Below, in pieces: positions 10,282 through 17,201 of a DNA stretch of 64,000 bases. Each line of letters opens with the position of its first letter. Position 1 is the first letter of the stretch. The position numbers and the translations under genes were made by a program. The notes under the pieces are model-generated. The model searched no databases, was not told where the DNA came from, and saw nothing but the letters and a program-made list of their open reading frames with translations. Source of the DNA: Rhodocyclaceae bacterium (GTDB lineage: Bacteria > Pseudomonadota > Gammaproteobacteria > Burkholderiales > Rhodocyclaceae); assembly GCA_006218025.1 (NCBI GenBank), contig VBWA01000008.1, positions 62,001-126,000 of the forward strand, read 5' to 3'.

Positions 10282-10557
10282 GTGGTTGTCATCAACGGAC
10301 AGCGTACTACCGCCATCGTGATCCGCCATCGCGGCGACAGCGTCACGCTGGTGCCGATGAAAAGCGGCAAGCTTTCGGCCAAGACGGTCGCCTTCGACGA
10401 GTTTCGCCAGGAGTGGAAGGAAACCGGTTACGCGCTGTCGCAGGCGCTGACCACCTTCCTGACGCACATCATGAAATGGGGCGCCTCGCTGGAAGTGGTG
10501 AAGGGCCTCGAAAAGCTCGCCGCACGCGACCGCTTCGTCGTCGCCAGCCTGTTCTGA
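10282..10557 (+). CDS. small conserved-looking hypothetical protein
   Basis: 91 residues, not recognised. It has a short beta-rich N-terminus (VVINGQRTTAIVIRHRGDSVTLVPMKSGKLSAKTVAFDEFRQEW) and a helical C-terminal half (ALSQALTTFLTHIMKWGASLEVVKGLEKLAARDRFVVASLF); no membrane segment or metal site. A GTG at 10282 follows a GGGAGA ribosome-binding site at good spacing, which supports translation. The stop overlaps the likely start region of the RNase H gene, suggesting coupling. Confidence 0.6.
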   Translation: MVVINGQRTTAIVIRHRGDSVTLVPMKSGKLSAKTVAFDEFRQEWKETGYALSQALTTFLTHIMKWGASLEVVKGLEKLAARDRFVVASLF

Positions 10558-11024
10558 ATTCCGGGATCGCGATCGACGCCACCGATTGCTGGCAGGCCTG
10601 GTTCGACGGTTCCGCCTTGCCCAATCCGGGCAAGATCGGCATCGGTATCCTGCTGCTTGCGCCCGATGGCCGGCGCAGCGAAAAATCCCGGCTGCTGACT
10701 GTCTCCGGCTGCAATAACGAGGCCGAGCTGCATGCCCTGTGCGCGGCGCTCGAAATGGCCGCGGCAGCCGGCGCGCGAAGGCTGCTGCTGCGCGGCGACA
10801 GCGATGTCGCCCTGCGCTATGTGCGCGGGCCGGACAGCACGCAGATTGCACGGCTGATTGTCCTGGTCGCAGATGCCCGTGAATGGCTGGGTCGTTTCGA
10901 GGATGTGCAGCTGGTCTGGATTCCGCGTCATCGCAACACCGAGGCGGATCGCCTGTCGCGGCAGGCACTCGGATTGCCGCCGACGCCGGCGCCCGTGACG
11001 AGAAGCCGGCGTCGGCGCCATTGA
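10554..11024 (+). CDS. ribonuclease HI family protein
   Basis: An RNase H-fold protein of about 155 residues that should cleave the RNA strand of RNA-DNA hybrids. All four catalytic acids are visible: Asp in WFDGSALPNPG, Glu in CNNEAELHALCAAL, Asp in LLRGDSDVALRYV and Asp in RHRNTEADRLSRQAL. It resembles the RNase HI-like group rather than classical RnhA. The start is uncertain: no ATG, GTG or TTG sits at the domain border. A CTG at 10554 overlapping the previous gene's stop is the nearest candidate, so translation may depend on coupling. The C-terminus ends in a basic RSRRRRH tail. Confidence 0.75.
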   Translation: MNSGIAIDATDCWQAWFDGSALPNPGKIGIGILLLAPDGRRSEKSRLLTVSGCNNEAELHALCAALEMAAAAGARRLLLRGDSDVALRYVRGPDSTQIARLIVLVADAREWLGRFEDVQLVWIPRHRNTEADRLSRQALGLPPTPAPVTRSRRRRH

Positions 11025-11098
11025 AGCTTTTCGCGGCGGGTCATGGAGCAGGATTCCGTTATGATCCACCGGCATTGCACATCCCGCCAGGGGATACC

Positions 11099-11119
11099 GT
11101 CCCCGGCATAGCCGGGGAC
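11099..11119 (+). promoter_or_regulatory. perfect 9-bp hairpin just upstream of a Shine-Dalgarno site
   Basis: GTCCCCGGC, ATA, GCCGGGGAC forms a strong stem ending 2 nt before the AAAGGAG ribosome-binding site of the TTG-start gene at 11136. It could terminate the upstream RNase H transcript or expose or protect the binding site. Confidence 0.5.
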
Positions 11120-11135
11120 ATAAAGGAGAAATGGC

Positions 11136-11570
11136 TTGGGAATACTGACGAACATCGTCGCTGCCGAGGAAGATGAAGTTGCCGCCATCGGCGAATCGCT
11201 GCGGCCCGTGGACGAATGGAGCGGCATCGAACGGCGCGGCATCGACACGGCCAAGATCGCCACGCTGCATTGCCTGCTGACCGGGGACGAATTCGAAGAG
11301 GCCGTCGGCGCTTACGAGCCTGTCTATGTCACGGACGAGGGCGCGATCGTGCTGCGCCTGGCCGATGAGGTGCTGGAGCGCCTGGCCACGCTGGACGAAG
11401 ATGCGCTGGAACTCGTTGCCGAAGAACTGGCGGCCACCGAGGAATATGAAATGGAGCAGTGGGACGCCGAGGAAGTGCAGGCGCTGGTGATGGAACTCGC
11501 GGATCTGGCGCGTCTGGCCGAATCGCAGGACCAGGTGCTGTTCATCTGGATGCACCCGCTATTGACCTGA
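11136..11570 (+). CDS. acidic hypothetical protein with TTG start
   Basis: 144 residues, strongly acidic, family not recognised. The first half mixes short strands and helices (RPVDEWSGIERRGIDTAKIATLHCLLTGDEFEEAVGAYEPVYVTDEGAIVLRL); the second half is helical (ADEVLERLATLDEDALELVAEELAATEEYEMEQWDAEEVQALVMELADLARLAESQDQVLFIWM). There is no signal peptide. The TTG at 11136 is supported by a strong AAAGGAG at 7 bp; the nearer ATG at 11131 opens only a six-codon frame. It ends 4 bp before the GIY-YIG gene. Confidence 0.65.
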   Translation: MGILTNIVAAEEDEVAAIGESLRPVDEWSGIERRGIDTAKIATLHCLLTGDEFEEAVGAYEPVYVTDEGAIVLRLADEVLERLATLDEDALELVAEELAATEEYEMEQWDAEEVQALVMELADLARLAESQDQVLFIWMHPLLT

Positions 11571-11574
11571 ATCG

Positions 11575-11862
11575 ATGACAGAGAGCAAGACCTGGTTCGT
11601 CTACCTTATCGAATGCACCGACGGCAGCCTCTACACGGGGATCACCGTCGATCTGGCGTCGCGCTTCAAGGCCCACCTGGAGGGCCGGGGTGCGCGTTGC
11701 ATGCGTATGCATCCGCCGTTGCGCATGCTGGCCGCGGAAGCACATCCCGACCGCTCGGCGGCTTCCAAGGCCGAGTACCGGATCAAGCAGCTCACTGCGG
11801 CAGAAAAGCGCGCCTATGCCGCTCACATGATCGTCAGCGCCCTTCCTTTTGCCGCACTTTAG
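11575..11862 (+). CDS. GIY-YIG domain protein (UPF0213-like)
   Basis: A 95-residue single-domain member of the GIY-YIG nuclease superfamily. The hallmark strands read VYLIECTDGSLYTGIT. The family arginine is in DLASRFKAHLEGRGARC, and the metal-binding glutamate is in SKAEYRIKQLTAAEKRAY. Small stand-alone proteins of this kind are common in bacteria and mostly uncharacterised; a DNA repair or housekeeping role is generally assumed. It lies in a run of co-directional genes with short gaps (4 bp upstream, 12 bp downstream). Confidence 0.85.
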   Translation: MTESKTWFVYLIECTDGSLYTGITVDLASRFKAHLEGRGARCMRMHPPLRMLAAEAHPDRSAASKAEYRIKQLTAAEKRAYAAHMIVSALPFAAL

Positions 11863-11874
11863 TCCGCCTGCCCC

Positions 11875-12696
11875 ATGATCATTTTTTCCCACGGCAACAG
11901 CTACAGCGCTTCGACCTACCGCCAGCTATTCGACGGCTGGCGCGCCGCCGGCCACGAGGTGGCGGCCGTCGAGCATTTCGGCCATGACACCCGCTTCCCC
12001 GTCGACCGCAGCTGGCGCGGCATGACGCATCAGCTCACGACGCTCATCGACAGTCGGCCCGAGCCCCGCCTCTGGCTTGTCGGGCACTCGATGGGCGGCT
12101 ACCTGAGCCTGTTGGCGGCCGGTCAGCGCCCGGAGCGCGTGCGCGGCATCGTGTTGCTCGATTCGCCCATCGTCTATGGCTGGAAATCCGGGCTGATCAG
12201 CGTGGTCAAGGCGACCGGCCAGATGCGCCGGCTGTCACCCGCAGGGGTTGCGGTGAAGCGCCGCGACCGCTGGCCGAATCTGGTCGAGGTTCATCGTCAT
12301 TTCTCGGCGAAGCCGATGTTCGCGCGCTGGCATCCGGCGGTGCTCAACGACTATATCCACTTCGGTACCGAACAGGACCCGGCGGACCACGTCGGCACTG
12401 GCCGTCGCCTGAAGTTTCGTCCCGAGATCGAGGCGGAAATCTATTCGACGGTGCCGCACCGCCTGGTGTCCTATCTGCGGCTGCATCCCCCGGGCGGCCC
12501 GGTGGCTTTCATTGCCGGCACGCGTTCGCGCGAGGTTCGCCAGGTCGGGCTCGCCGCCACGCAGCGTCTGACGCATGGGCGCATCAGCTGGCTCGAAGGC
12601 TCGCATCTGTTCCCCTTCGAGCACCCCGAGGAAACCGTGCGCGAAGTACTCGACTGGATGCAGCGGCTCGACGCGGTGGCAGCGAAAAAGGAGTGA
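11875..12696 (+). CDS. alpha/beta hydrolase
   Basis: A 273-residue alpha/beta-hydrolase fold protein. The nucleophile elbow is GHSMGG with Ser at about 72, the oxyanion loop is HGNSYSAS near the N-terminus, and the likely catalytic histidine is in EGSHLFPFEHPEE. There is no signal peptide. The substrate cannot be predicted from the sequence. It is the last gene of the uup-to-hydrolase series and is followed by the intergenic region that holds the putative small RNA. Confidence 0.85.
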   Translation: MIIFSHGNSYSASTYRQLFDGWRAAGHEVAAVEHFGHDTRFPVDRSWRGMTHQLTTLIDSRPEPRLWLVGHSMGGYLSLLAAGQRPERVRGIVLLDSPIVYGWKSGLISVVKATGQMRRLSPAGVAVKRRDRWPNLVEVHRHFSAKPMFARWHPAVLNDYIHFGTEQDPADHVGTGRRLKFRPEIEAEIYSTVPHRLVSYLRLHPPGGPVAFIAGTRSREVRQVGLAATQRLTHGRISWLEGSHLFPFEHPEETVREVLDWMQRLDAVAAKKE

Positions 12697-12763
12697 GCGG
12701 AGGCGCGGATGTCCAAGTCCGTCTTGTTGTTACTGATGCGGTGCCGAATGACGCGGCGTCGAA

Positions 12764-12792
12764 TTGACATTGCCGCTGCCGAGGCATACAGT
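12764..12792 (+). promoter_or_regulatory. strong sigma70-type promoter for a putative small RNA
   Basis: TTGACA at 12764-12769, a 17-bp spacer and TACAGT at 12787-12792. It is the best -35/-10 pair I see in the window, and no coding start follows it; the next + strand signal is the terminator at 12965. Confidence 0.6.
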
Positions 12793-12798
12793 GAAATT

Positions 12799-13010
12799 GC
12801 CTTCAACTCGAAGGGATTTTCGTGGGGGTACCTAGCGCTGAAAAAACGTCCCCGAAGTAGCGTTTCACCCTTTGACCAGGAGTCTTCCGGGCTCCAGCCC
12901 TGATGGGCAGCGCCGATTTGAGTTGCAGCTTGCGGGCGCACTACAAGTACAGCTAAAGCGTTACGCGAAAAGCCCGTTCCGGCGAATATGTCAAACGGGC
13001 TTTTCGCCGT
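12799..13010 (+). ncRNA. putative independent small RNA of about 210 nt
   Basis: The region from the predicted start of transcription to the terminator at 12965-13007 holds no supportable reading frame but is rich in pairing. CTCGAAGGG near 12812 can pair with CCCTTTGA near 12873. Inside that, TTCG-GGGG pairs with CCCCGAA (12825-12862). CAACTCGAA can alternatively pair with TTTGAGTTG near 12921. GGAG...CTCC forms another small stem. The length and the long imperfect stem recall 6S RNA, but I do not recognise its conserved sequences, nor those of tmRNA, SRP RNA or RNase P. It should be regarded as a new candidate. Confidence 0.5.
12965..13007. terminator. rho-independent-like terminator, 14-bp stem
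   Basis: GCGAAAAGCCCGTT at 12965-12978 and its perfect complement at 12994-13007, separated by a 15-nt loop. The stem itself has A and T runs at its base, so it can work in both directions: for the putative small RNA and for the minus-strand selO gene ending at 13055. Confidence 0.75.
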
Positions 13011-13054
13011 TTACACCTGGCCGAAGCCGGCCCGGGTCCGCTCGGTGATATCTC

Positions 13055-14674
13055 TCAGGAACTGCAGGACAGCGCCGAACAGCCGGCCTTGTGGCGTGCC
13101 CACTCGGGGCGGCGCGCGGCCAGATCCTCGTGTTGCGGCTGCTCGTCGTAAGGGTGTTCGAGGACTGCGAGCAGGCGCTTGAGCACCGACGCATCACCCT
13201 CGGCCAGCGCATCGATGGCGAGCTGGGCCAGATAGTTGCGCGGCACGTATTTCGGGTTGATCCGGTTCATCCGCGCCCGGCGCGTCGCCGGGTCCTGCCC
13301 GTCGCGGCGCACGCGTTCGACATAGTGCCGCAGCCAACCGAGCAGGTGCCCGCCGTCGCTTTCGTCGTAGAAGGCGGCACACAGCGGCGCCATCAGCACG
13401 GCGTCATCCGCCGCGGCGACCGGCACGTCGGCGAGGCCGCGGAAAAACAGCGTCATGTCGGTTTCGGCGCCATGCAGCGCGGCGACCAGGTCTTCCACCA
13501 GCGCGTCGTCACCGGCAGCGAACTCGAGCAGGCCGAGCTTGTCGCCCATGATGCGCTGCGAGCATTCGCCATAGACCCGGCCGAAGCTGTCGATGCCGGC
13601 TTCCAGGTCGGCGCGGTCGGGGATCAGCGGCGACAGCGCGCCGGCCAGGCGCAGCAGGTTCCACTGCGCAATTTCCGGCTGGCGGCCGTAGCAGTAGCGG
13701 CGGCCGGTGGCGTCGGTGGTGTTCGGCGTCCAGCCCAGGTCGTAGCCTTCCAGCCAGCCATAGGGGCCGTAATCGATGGTCAGGCCGAGGATGGACATGT
13801 TGTCCGTGTTCATCACGCCGTGGACGAAGCCGACACGCATCCAGTCGGCGACCATCACCGCGGTACGGCGACAGATTTCTTCGAACCAGCGCGCGTAGAC
13901 TTCGGGCGAAGGTTCGCCGAGTTCGGGATAGTGGGTCCTGATGACGTAATCGGCGAGTCGCTTGAGTTCCTCCAGTTCCTCGTTGGCGGCGAGGATCTCG
14001 AAGTTGCCGAAGCGCACGAAGGACGGCGCGACGCGGCAGACGACGGCGCCGGGCTCGTCCTGCGCATTGCCGTCGTAGAACATGTCGCGCTCCACGGCCT
14101 CGCCGGTGGCGACCAGGCTCAGCGCCCGCGTCGTCGGCACGCCGAGGTAGTGCATCGCCTCGCTGCAGAGGAATTCGCGTACCGAGGAGCGCAGCACCGC
14201 GCGACCATCGGCCCGGCGCGAGTAGGGTGTGCGGCCGGCGCCCTTGAGTTGCAGTTCGCGGCGCCGGCCGTCCGGGCCGATCACCTCGACCAGCGTCATC
14301 GCCCGCCCGTCGCCGAGCTGGCCGGCCCAGTTGCCGAACTGGTGCCCGCCGTAACGTGCGGCATAGGGCTGCATGCCCGGCAGCAGGTGATTGCCGCCGA
14401 GAACATCCGCCACCGGCCCGGTCGCCGAGTCCGGGCGTGCGATACCCAGCAGGTCGCCGACCGCGTCGGCCCATGCGAGCAATTCTGGTGCCGCGACGGG
14501 CGTCGGTTTGACCCGGCTGTAGCAGGCATTGCGCACCGGACGCGGGACGTCGTGCTGCACCGGATCGGCCGGCAAGGCGCGGACGAAACTGTCGTCGAAG
14601 CGGTGCGCCAGCTGCGGGTCGCAGAGATCGAGCTTGGCGGCCAGGCCCAGGTTGACGCGGGGGACGTCGTTCAT
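13055..14674 (-). CDS. selO: protein adenylyltransferase SelO (YdiU family)
   Basis: A pseudokinase-fold enzyme that transfers AMP to hydroxyl side chains of target proteins and is linked to redox homeostasis. The 539-residue sequence has the conserved GGHQFGNWAGQLGDGRAMTL, LQLKGAGRTPYSRRADGRAVLRSSVREFLCSEAM, FVHGVMNTDNMSILGLTIDYGPYGWLE (active-site DN and D) and the YDEQP region. It ends in CSALSCSS, matching the conserved C-terminal cysteine motif (selenocysteine in animal SelO). Start MNDVPRVNLG at 14674. The gene is monocistronic as far as visible, with one copy of the dispersed repeat upstream. Confidence 0.93.
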   Translation of the reverse strand: MNDVPRVNLGLAAKLDLCDPQLAHRFDDSFVRALPADPVQHDVPRPVRNACYSRVKPTPVAAPELLAWADAVGDLLGIARPDSATGPVADVLGGNHLLPGMQPYAARYGGHQFGNWAGQLGDGRAMTLVEVIGPDGRRRELQLKGAGRTPYSRRADGRAVLRSSVREFLCSEAMHYLGVPTTRALSLVATGEAVERDMFYDGNAQDEPGAVVCRVAPSFVRFGNFEILAANEELEELKRLADYVIRTHYPELGEPSPEVYARWFEEICRRTAVMVADWMRVGFVHGVMNTDNMSILGLTIDYGPYGWLEGYDLGWTPNTTDATGRRYCYGRQPEIAQWNLLRLAGALSPLIPDRADLEAGIDSFGRVYGECSQRIMGDKLGLLEFAAGDDALVEDLVAALHGAETDMTLFFRGLADVPVAAADDAVLMAPLCAAFYDESDGGHLLGWLRHYVERVRRDGQDPATRRARMNRINPKYVPRNYLAQLAIDALAEGDASVLKRLLAVLEHPYDEQPQHEDLAARRPEWARHKAGCSALSCSS

Positions 14675-14724
14675 TGAAGGTTCGTTACAAATCGGGCGGC
14701 TAGTGTACAGCGTCTTTGCTCAAG

Positions 14725-14747
14725 AGTCGGCGCCGGCGACACGGTGA
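14725..14747 (+). repeat. dispersed 23-bp repeat, copy 3 (intergenic)
   Basis: AGTCGGCGCCGGCG followed by ACACGGTGA, one mismatch to consensus, in the 89-bp gap between the selO start and the end of the DUF364 gene. It is preceded by CAAG and followed by TTTGCG. Confidence 0.8.
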
Positions 14748-14763
14748 TTTGCGATCGATAACC

Positions 14764-15621
14764 CTACTGGCGCAATGCCTGGCGGCCGCCGACGCGCGCC
14801 AGAAGTGCATCGAAACCCGGATAGCTTTCAGCCGTCAGCACGAACTTGCCGGCGAACTCGCTGCGTGGTTCGCCGCTTCTCAGCGCGGCGATGAATCCTT
14901 CGCGGTCCCTGATCCAGCTGCCGCCCAGCAGCGTCACGCCGCGGACGAACAGCGCATCGGGCAGGCAGCCGGCGCTGGGGCCCACCATGGCGAACCACTT
15001 CGCATTGCGGCAGCAGTCGAGCATGCGGTCGAGCGTGTCGTTGAGCAGCAGGGTGCTGGTCGATACCACCTTGCTGCAGGCGGCGAGTTCGTCCGCGTCC
15101 AGCGTCACGCGGTAGCCTTCGGCGGCGCCGGCGAGTTCCGCCTTCAATTCGACCACGGTGAGCTGTGCGCCGCTGTCCAGAATTCGTTTCAGCAGCGGCC
15201 GGAACAGCCCGATCATGCCGATCTGCTCGCCCGGCTGCGGGTTCATCTGCCCGATCGAATCCGCGCTGTCCTCGGGGCGAAACCCAGCCCGATCGAACAG
15301 GCAGCGGGTCAGCGCATTGGCCGCGGCGAAGCCGATGGTCTTGCCGTAAAAGTCGGCGCTGGCGTAACGGCGAGCCACTGCCAGTGCATCGGCCCCGGCG
15401 AGGCCGAAATCGTCAGCGCCATGGTGCAGGCGTGCCAGCGTGTCGTCGAACAGCACGTACGACAGGCCGAGCGATCCGTCCTCCAGTTCGAGCGCGCAGA
15501 ATTCGCCCTTGGTGTCCCCGGCCGCCTGTGCCGGCGGCAGGTGCAGGGAGCGCACGCGCGGCAGCGGGCTGCGTGCGGCGAATGCCTCCAGTTGGGCGAG
15601 ATACTCTGCGGCGAAGCTCAT
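14764..15621 (-). CDS. DUF364 protein (putative heavy-metal chelation domain)
   Basis: A 285-residue cytosolic protein. It has the Rossmann-like DUF364 region in its second half (IGMIGLFRPLLKRILDSGAQLTVVEL, STSTLLLNDTLDRMLDCCRNAKWFAMVGPSAGCLPDALFVRGVTLLGGSWI) and an N-terminal DUF4213-like part. Family members are thought to bind metals or pterin-like ligands, but no reaction is established. Its start overlaps the stop of the viaA-like gene by 4 bp, so it is the third gene of a ravA-viaA operon, which is an unusual partner. A near-consensus copy of the dispersed repeat (15351) lies in the coding region. Confidence 0.8.
   Translation of the reverse strand: MSFAAEYLAQLEAFAARSPLPRVRSLHLPPAQAAGDTKGEFCALELEDGSLGLSYVLFDDTLARLHHGADDFGLAGADALAVARRYASADFYGKTIGFAAANALTRCLFDRAGFRPEDSADSIGQMNPQPGEQIGMIGLFRPLLKRILDSGAQLTVVELKAELAGAAEGYRVTLDADELAACSKVVSTSTLLLNDTLDRMLDCCRNAKWFAMVGPSAGCLPDALFVRGVTLLGGSWIRDREGFIAALRSGEPRSEFAGKFVLTAESYPGFDALLARVGGRQALRQ
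15351..15373 (+). repeat. dispersed 23-bp repeat, copy 4 (inside DUF364 gene)
   Basis: AGTCGGCGCTGGCG followed by TAACGGCGA, one or two mismatches from consensus. It lies on the antisense side of the coding strand, in the stretch that encodes RRYASADFYGK. Confidence 0.6.
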
Positions 15622-17201
15622 GGCTCGCCTTTTTCATCGCCGGCGGGGTCGCCCCGGTGCCGGCCGTCCCGCAGCGCCGCCGAGGCGGAGGTGCCCGAGA
15701 CCGTTCCCTCCTGGTTGGCGGCATTGCGCAAGGCGCCTGGAAAATACAAGGCAGTCAGGCGCTCGGAATGAATCGGCGAATCGACATTCGAGCCGCCATA
15801 GCGGCGCCAGTCGCGCACCGGGTAGATGCTGTCGGCAACTTCGAGCAGGCCCACGGTTTCGCGGTCGGCGATCAGCACGCCCTGCACGCGCAGGCCCAGT
15901 TCGCGCTTGACGGCGGCCAGCCGCGCGGCGACTTCCGGCGTGGCGCCGAATTCGCCGTCGGTGGCGATCAGCAGGTCGGCCAGCTGCCAGCGTCGGTCTT
16001 CGAGCTTGGCGATGACCCGCTCCAGCGGGCCGCAGATGTCGGTGCCGCCGCGAAACCCCTGGCCCAGAAAATTCGTGACGCGTTCGATTCCCGCGCTGTC
16101 GACGCCCAGTTCCATTTCGACCAGCTCCTCCGGACCACCGAAGGCGAAGACATGACAGGAGCGCTGCTGCGCATGGGCGCTGCGCATGGCTTCCAGCACC
16201 ACGGCCTTGGCGACGGCTTCGGCGCCGCCCTGCATCGAGCCCGAGGTGTCGACGCAGACCAGGATCGGGCCCAATTCCAGCCGCTTGCCGGCCTGCGGCC
16301 CCGGGCGCGGCTGCGACACCAGCGACTGGTGCAGGCGCACTTCGGTCATGCGATCGTCGTCTTCGTAGCTCAAGAGCGTGCGTTCCGCCCGCCGTGCATG
16401 CCACACCAGGCGCAGGCGCGGGTGGCCGAGCAGCATGGCTTCGGCCGGCAGCATGCGCGCGATCCGGTCCGAGCGGTGGATGCCGCGCGTCTCGCCCGGC
16501 ATGTCCGGCACGCGCACGGTGCGGGTCTCGGGGCGCTGGGCGATGGCTTTGTCCATCACCTCGACGATCGCCTGGCTGGCCGTATCAGGTTCCTCGGAGG
16601 GGCGCGAGCGGCCAAGTCCGCGGATGATCTTGCTCAGTTCCGGCAGGCGTTCGAGCAGCCGGCGAATGCGCAACACCTCCTGCCACCCGGCGGACTGAAG
16701 CAGGCCGCGCATCTGATCCCAGCGACTGTGCGGGCAGTCGTCGGGCACCATGCCGAACACTTCCACCAGCTCGTCGATCTCGCCGCAGTGCTGCTGCCAA
16801 TCCTTCTCGAAAGCCTCGATCGCCATGCGCAGCGCGTCGGCTTCGCCGGCCCCGCGATCCCGATAATCGACGATGAAATCGAGATGGAACAGGATGCTCA
16901 TCAGCACCGTGTCGGTCAGCTCTTCCTTGCTGCTGCAGTAGCGGGCCATGTCGAGGCGGGCGAGGGCGTCGCCCAGTGCCCGGGCAACCGGCGACGGCGG
17001 CCAGGGCCAGGTTTCCGGCGCCGCCGTGGCACCGGCAAGCAGATCGCGGCGCAGGCCGGCCAGCGCCGCGAGGCGCGGTTCCAGGCTGCCCTGCGAATTG
17101 GTCAGCCCGCCCAGCCAGAGCGAGCGTGCCAGGTCGTCGAGCGTCGCCAGTCGGCGCTCACCGCTTTCGAACAGCAGCGATGCGGGCAGCGCTGCGCTCA
17201 C
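15618..17201 (-). CDS. viaA: VWA-domain protein, ViaA-like
   Basis: A 527-residue protein with a C-terminal von Willebrand factor A domain. The MIDAS motif is VCVDTSGSM near residue 317, with FRGGTDICGP and LIATDGEFG supplying the other metal contacts. The helical N-terminal half (SLLFESGERRLATLDDLARSLWLGG...) is as in ViaA, the partner of the MoxR ATPase RavA. In enterobacteria RavA-ViaA interacts with respiratory complexes and lipids and affects aminoglycoside sensitivity. The start overlaps the ravA-like stop by 4 bp and the stop overlaps the DUF364 start by 4 bp, so all three are translationally coupled. Confidence 0.85.
   Translation of the reverse strand: MSAALPASLLFESGERRLATLDDLARSLWLGGLTNSQGSLEPRLAALAGLRRDLLAGATAAPETWPWPPSPVARALGDALARLDMARYCSSKEELTDTVLMSILFHLDFIVDYRDRGAGEADALRMAIEAFEKDWQQHCGEIDELVEVFGMVPDDCPHSRWDQMRGLLQSAGWQEVLRIRRLLERLPELSKIIRGLGRSRPSEEPDTASQAIVEVMDKAIAQRPETRTVRVPDMPGETRGIHRSDRIARMLPAEAMLLGHPRLRLVWHARRAERTLLSYEDDDRMTEVRLHQSLVSQPRPGPQAGKRLELGPILVCVDTSGSMQGGAEAVAKAVVLEAMRSAHAQQRSCHVFAFGGPEELVEMELGVDSAGIERVTNFLGQGFRGGTDICGPLERVIAKLEDRRWQLADLLIATDGEFGATPEVAARLAAVKRELGLRVQGVLIADRETVGLLEVADSIYPVRDWRRYGGSNVDSPIHSERLTALYFPGALRNAANQEGTVSGTSASAALRDGRHRGDPAGDEKGEP

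Noticed and set aside
12709-12903. 64-codon frame in the hydrolase-selO gap
   Set aside because: It crosses the putative promoter of the small RNA, has no ribosome-binding site and an implausible composition.
12799-13010. Identification of the putative small RNA as 6S RNA, SRP RNA or tmRNA
   Set aside because: None of the hallmark sequences of these RNAs could be found by eye; kept as an unnamed candidate.
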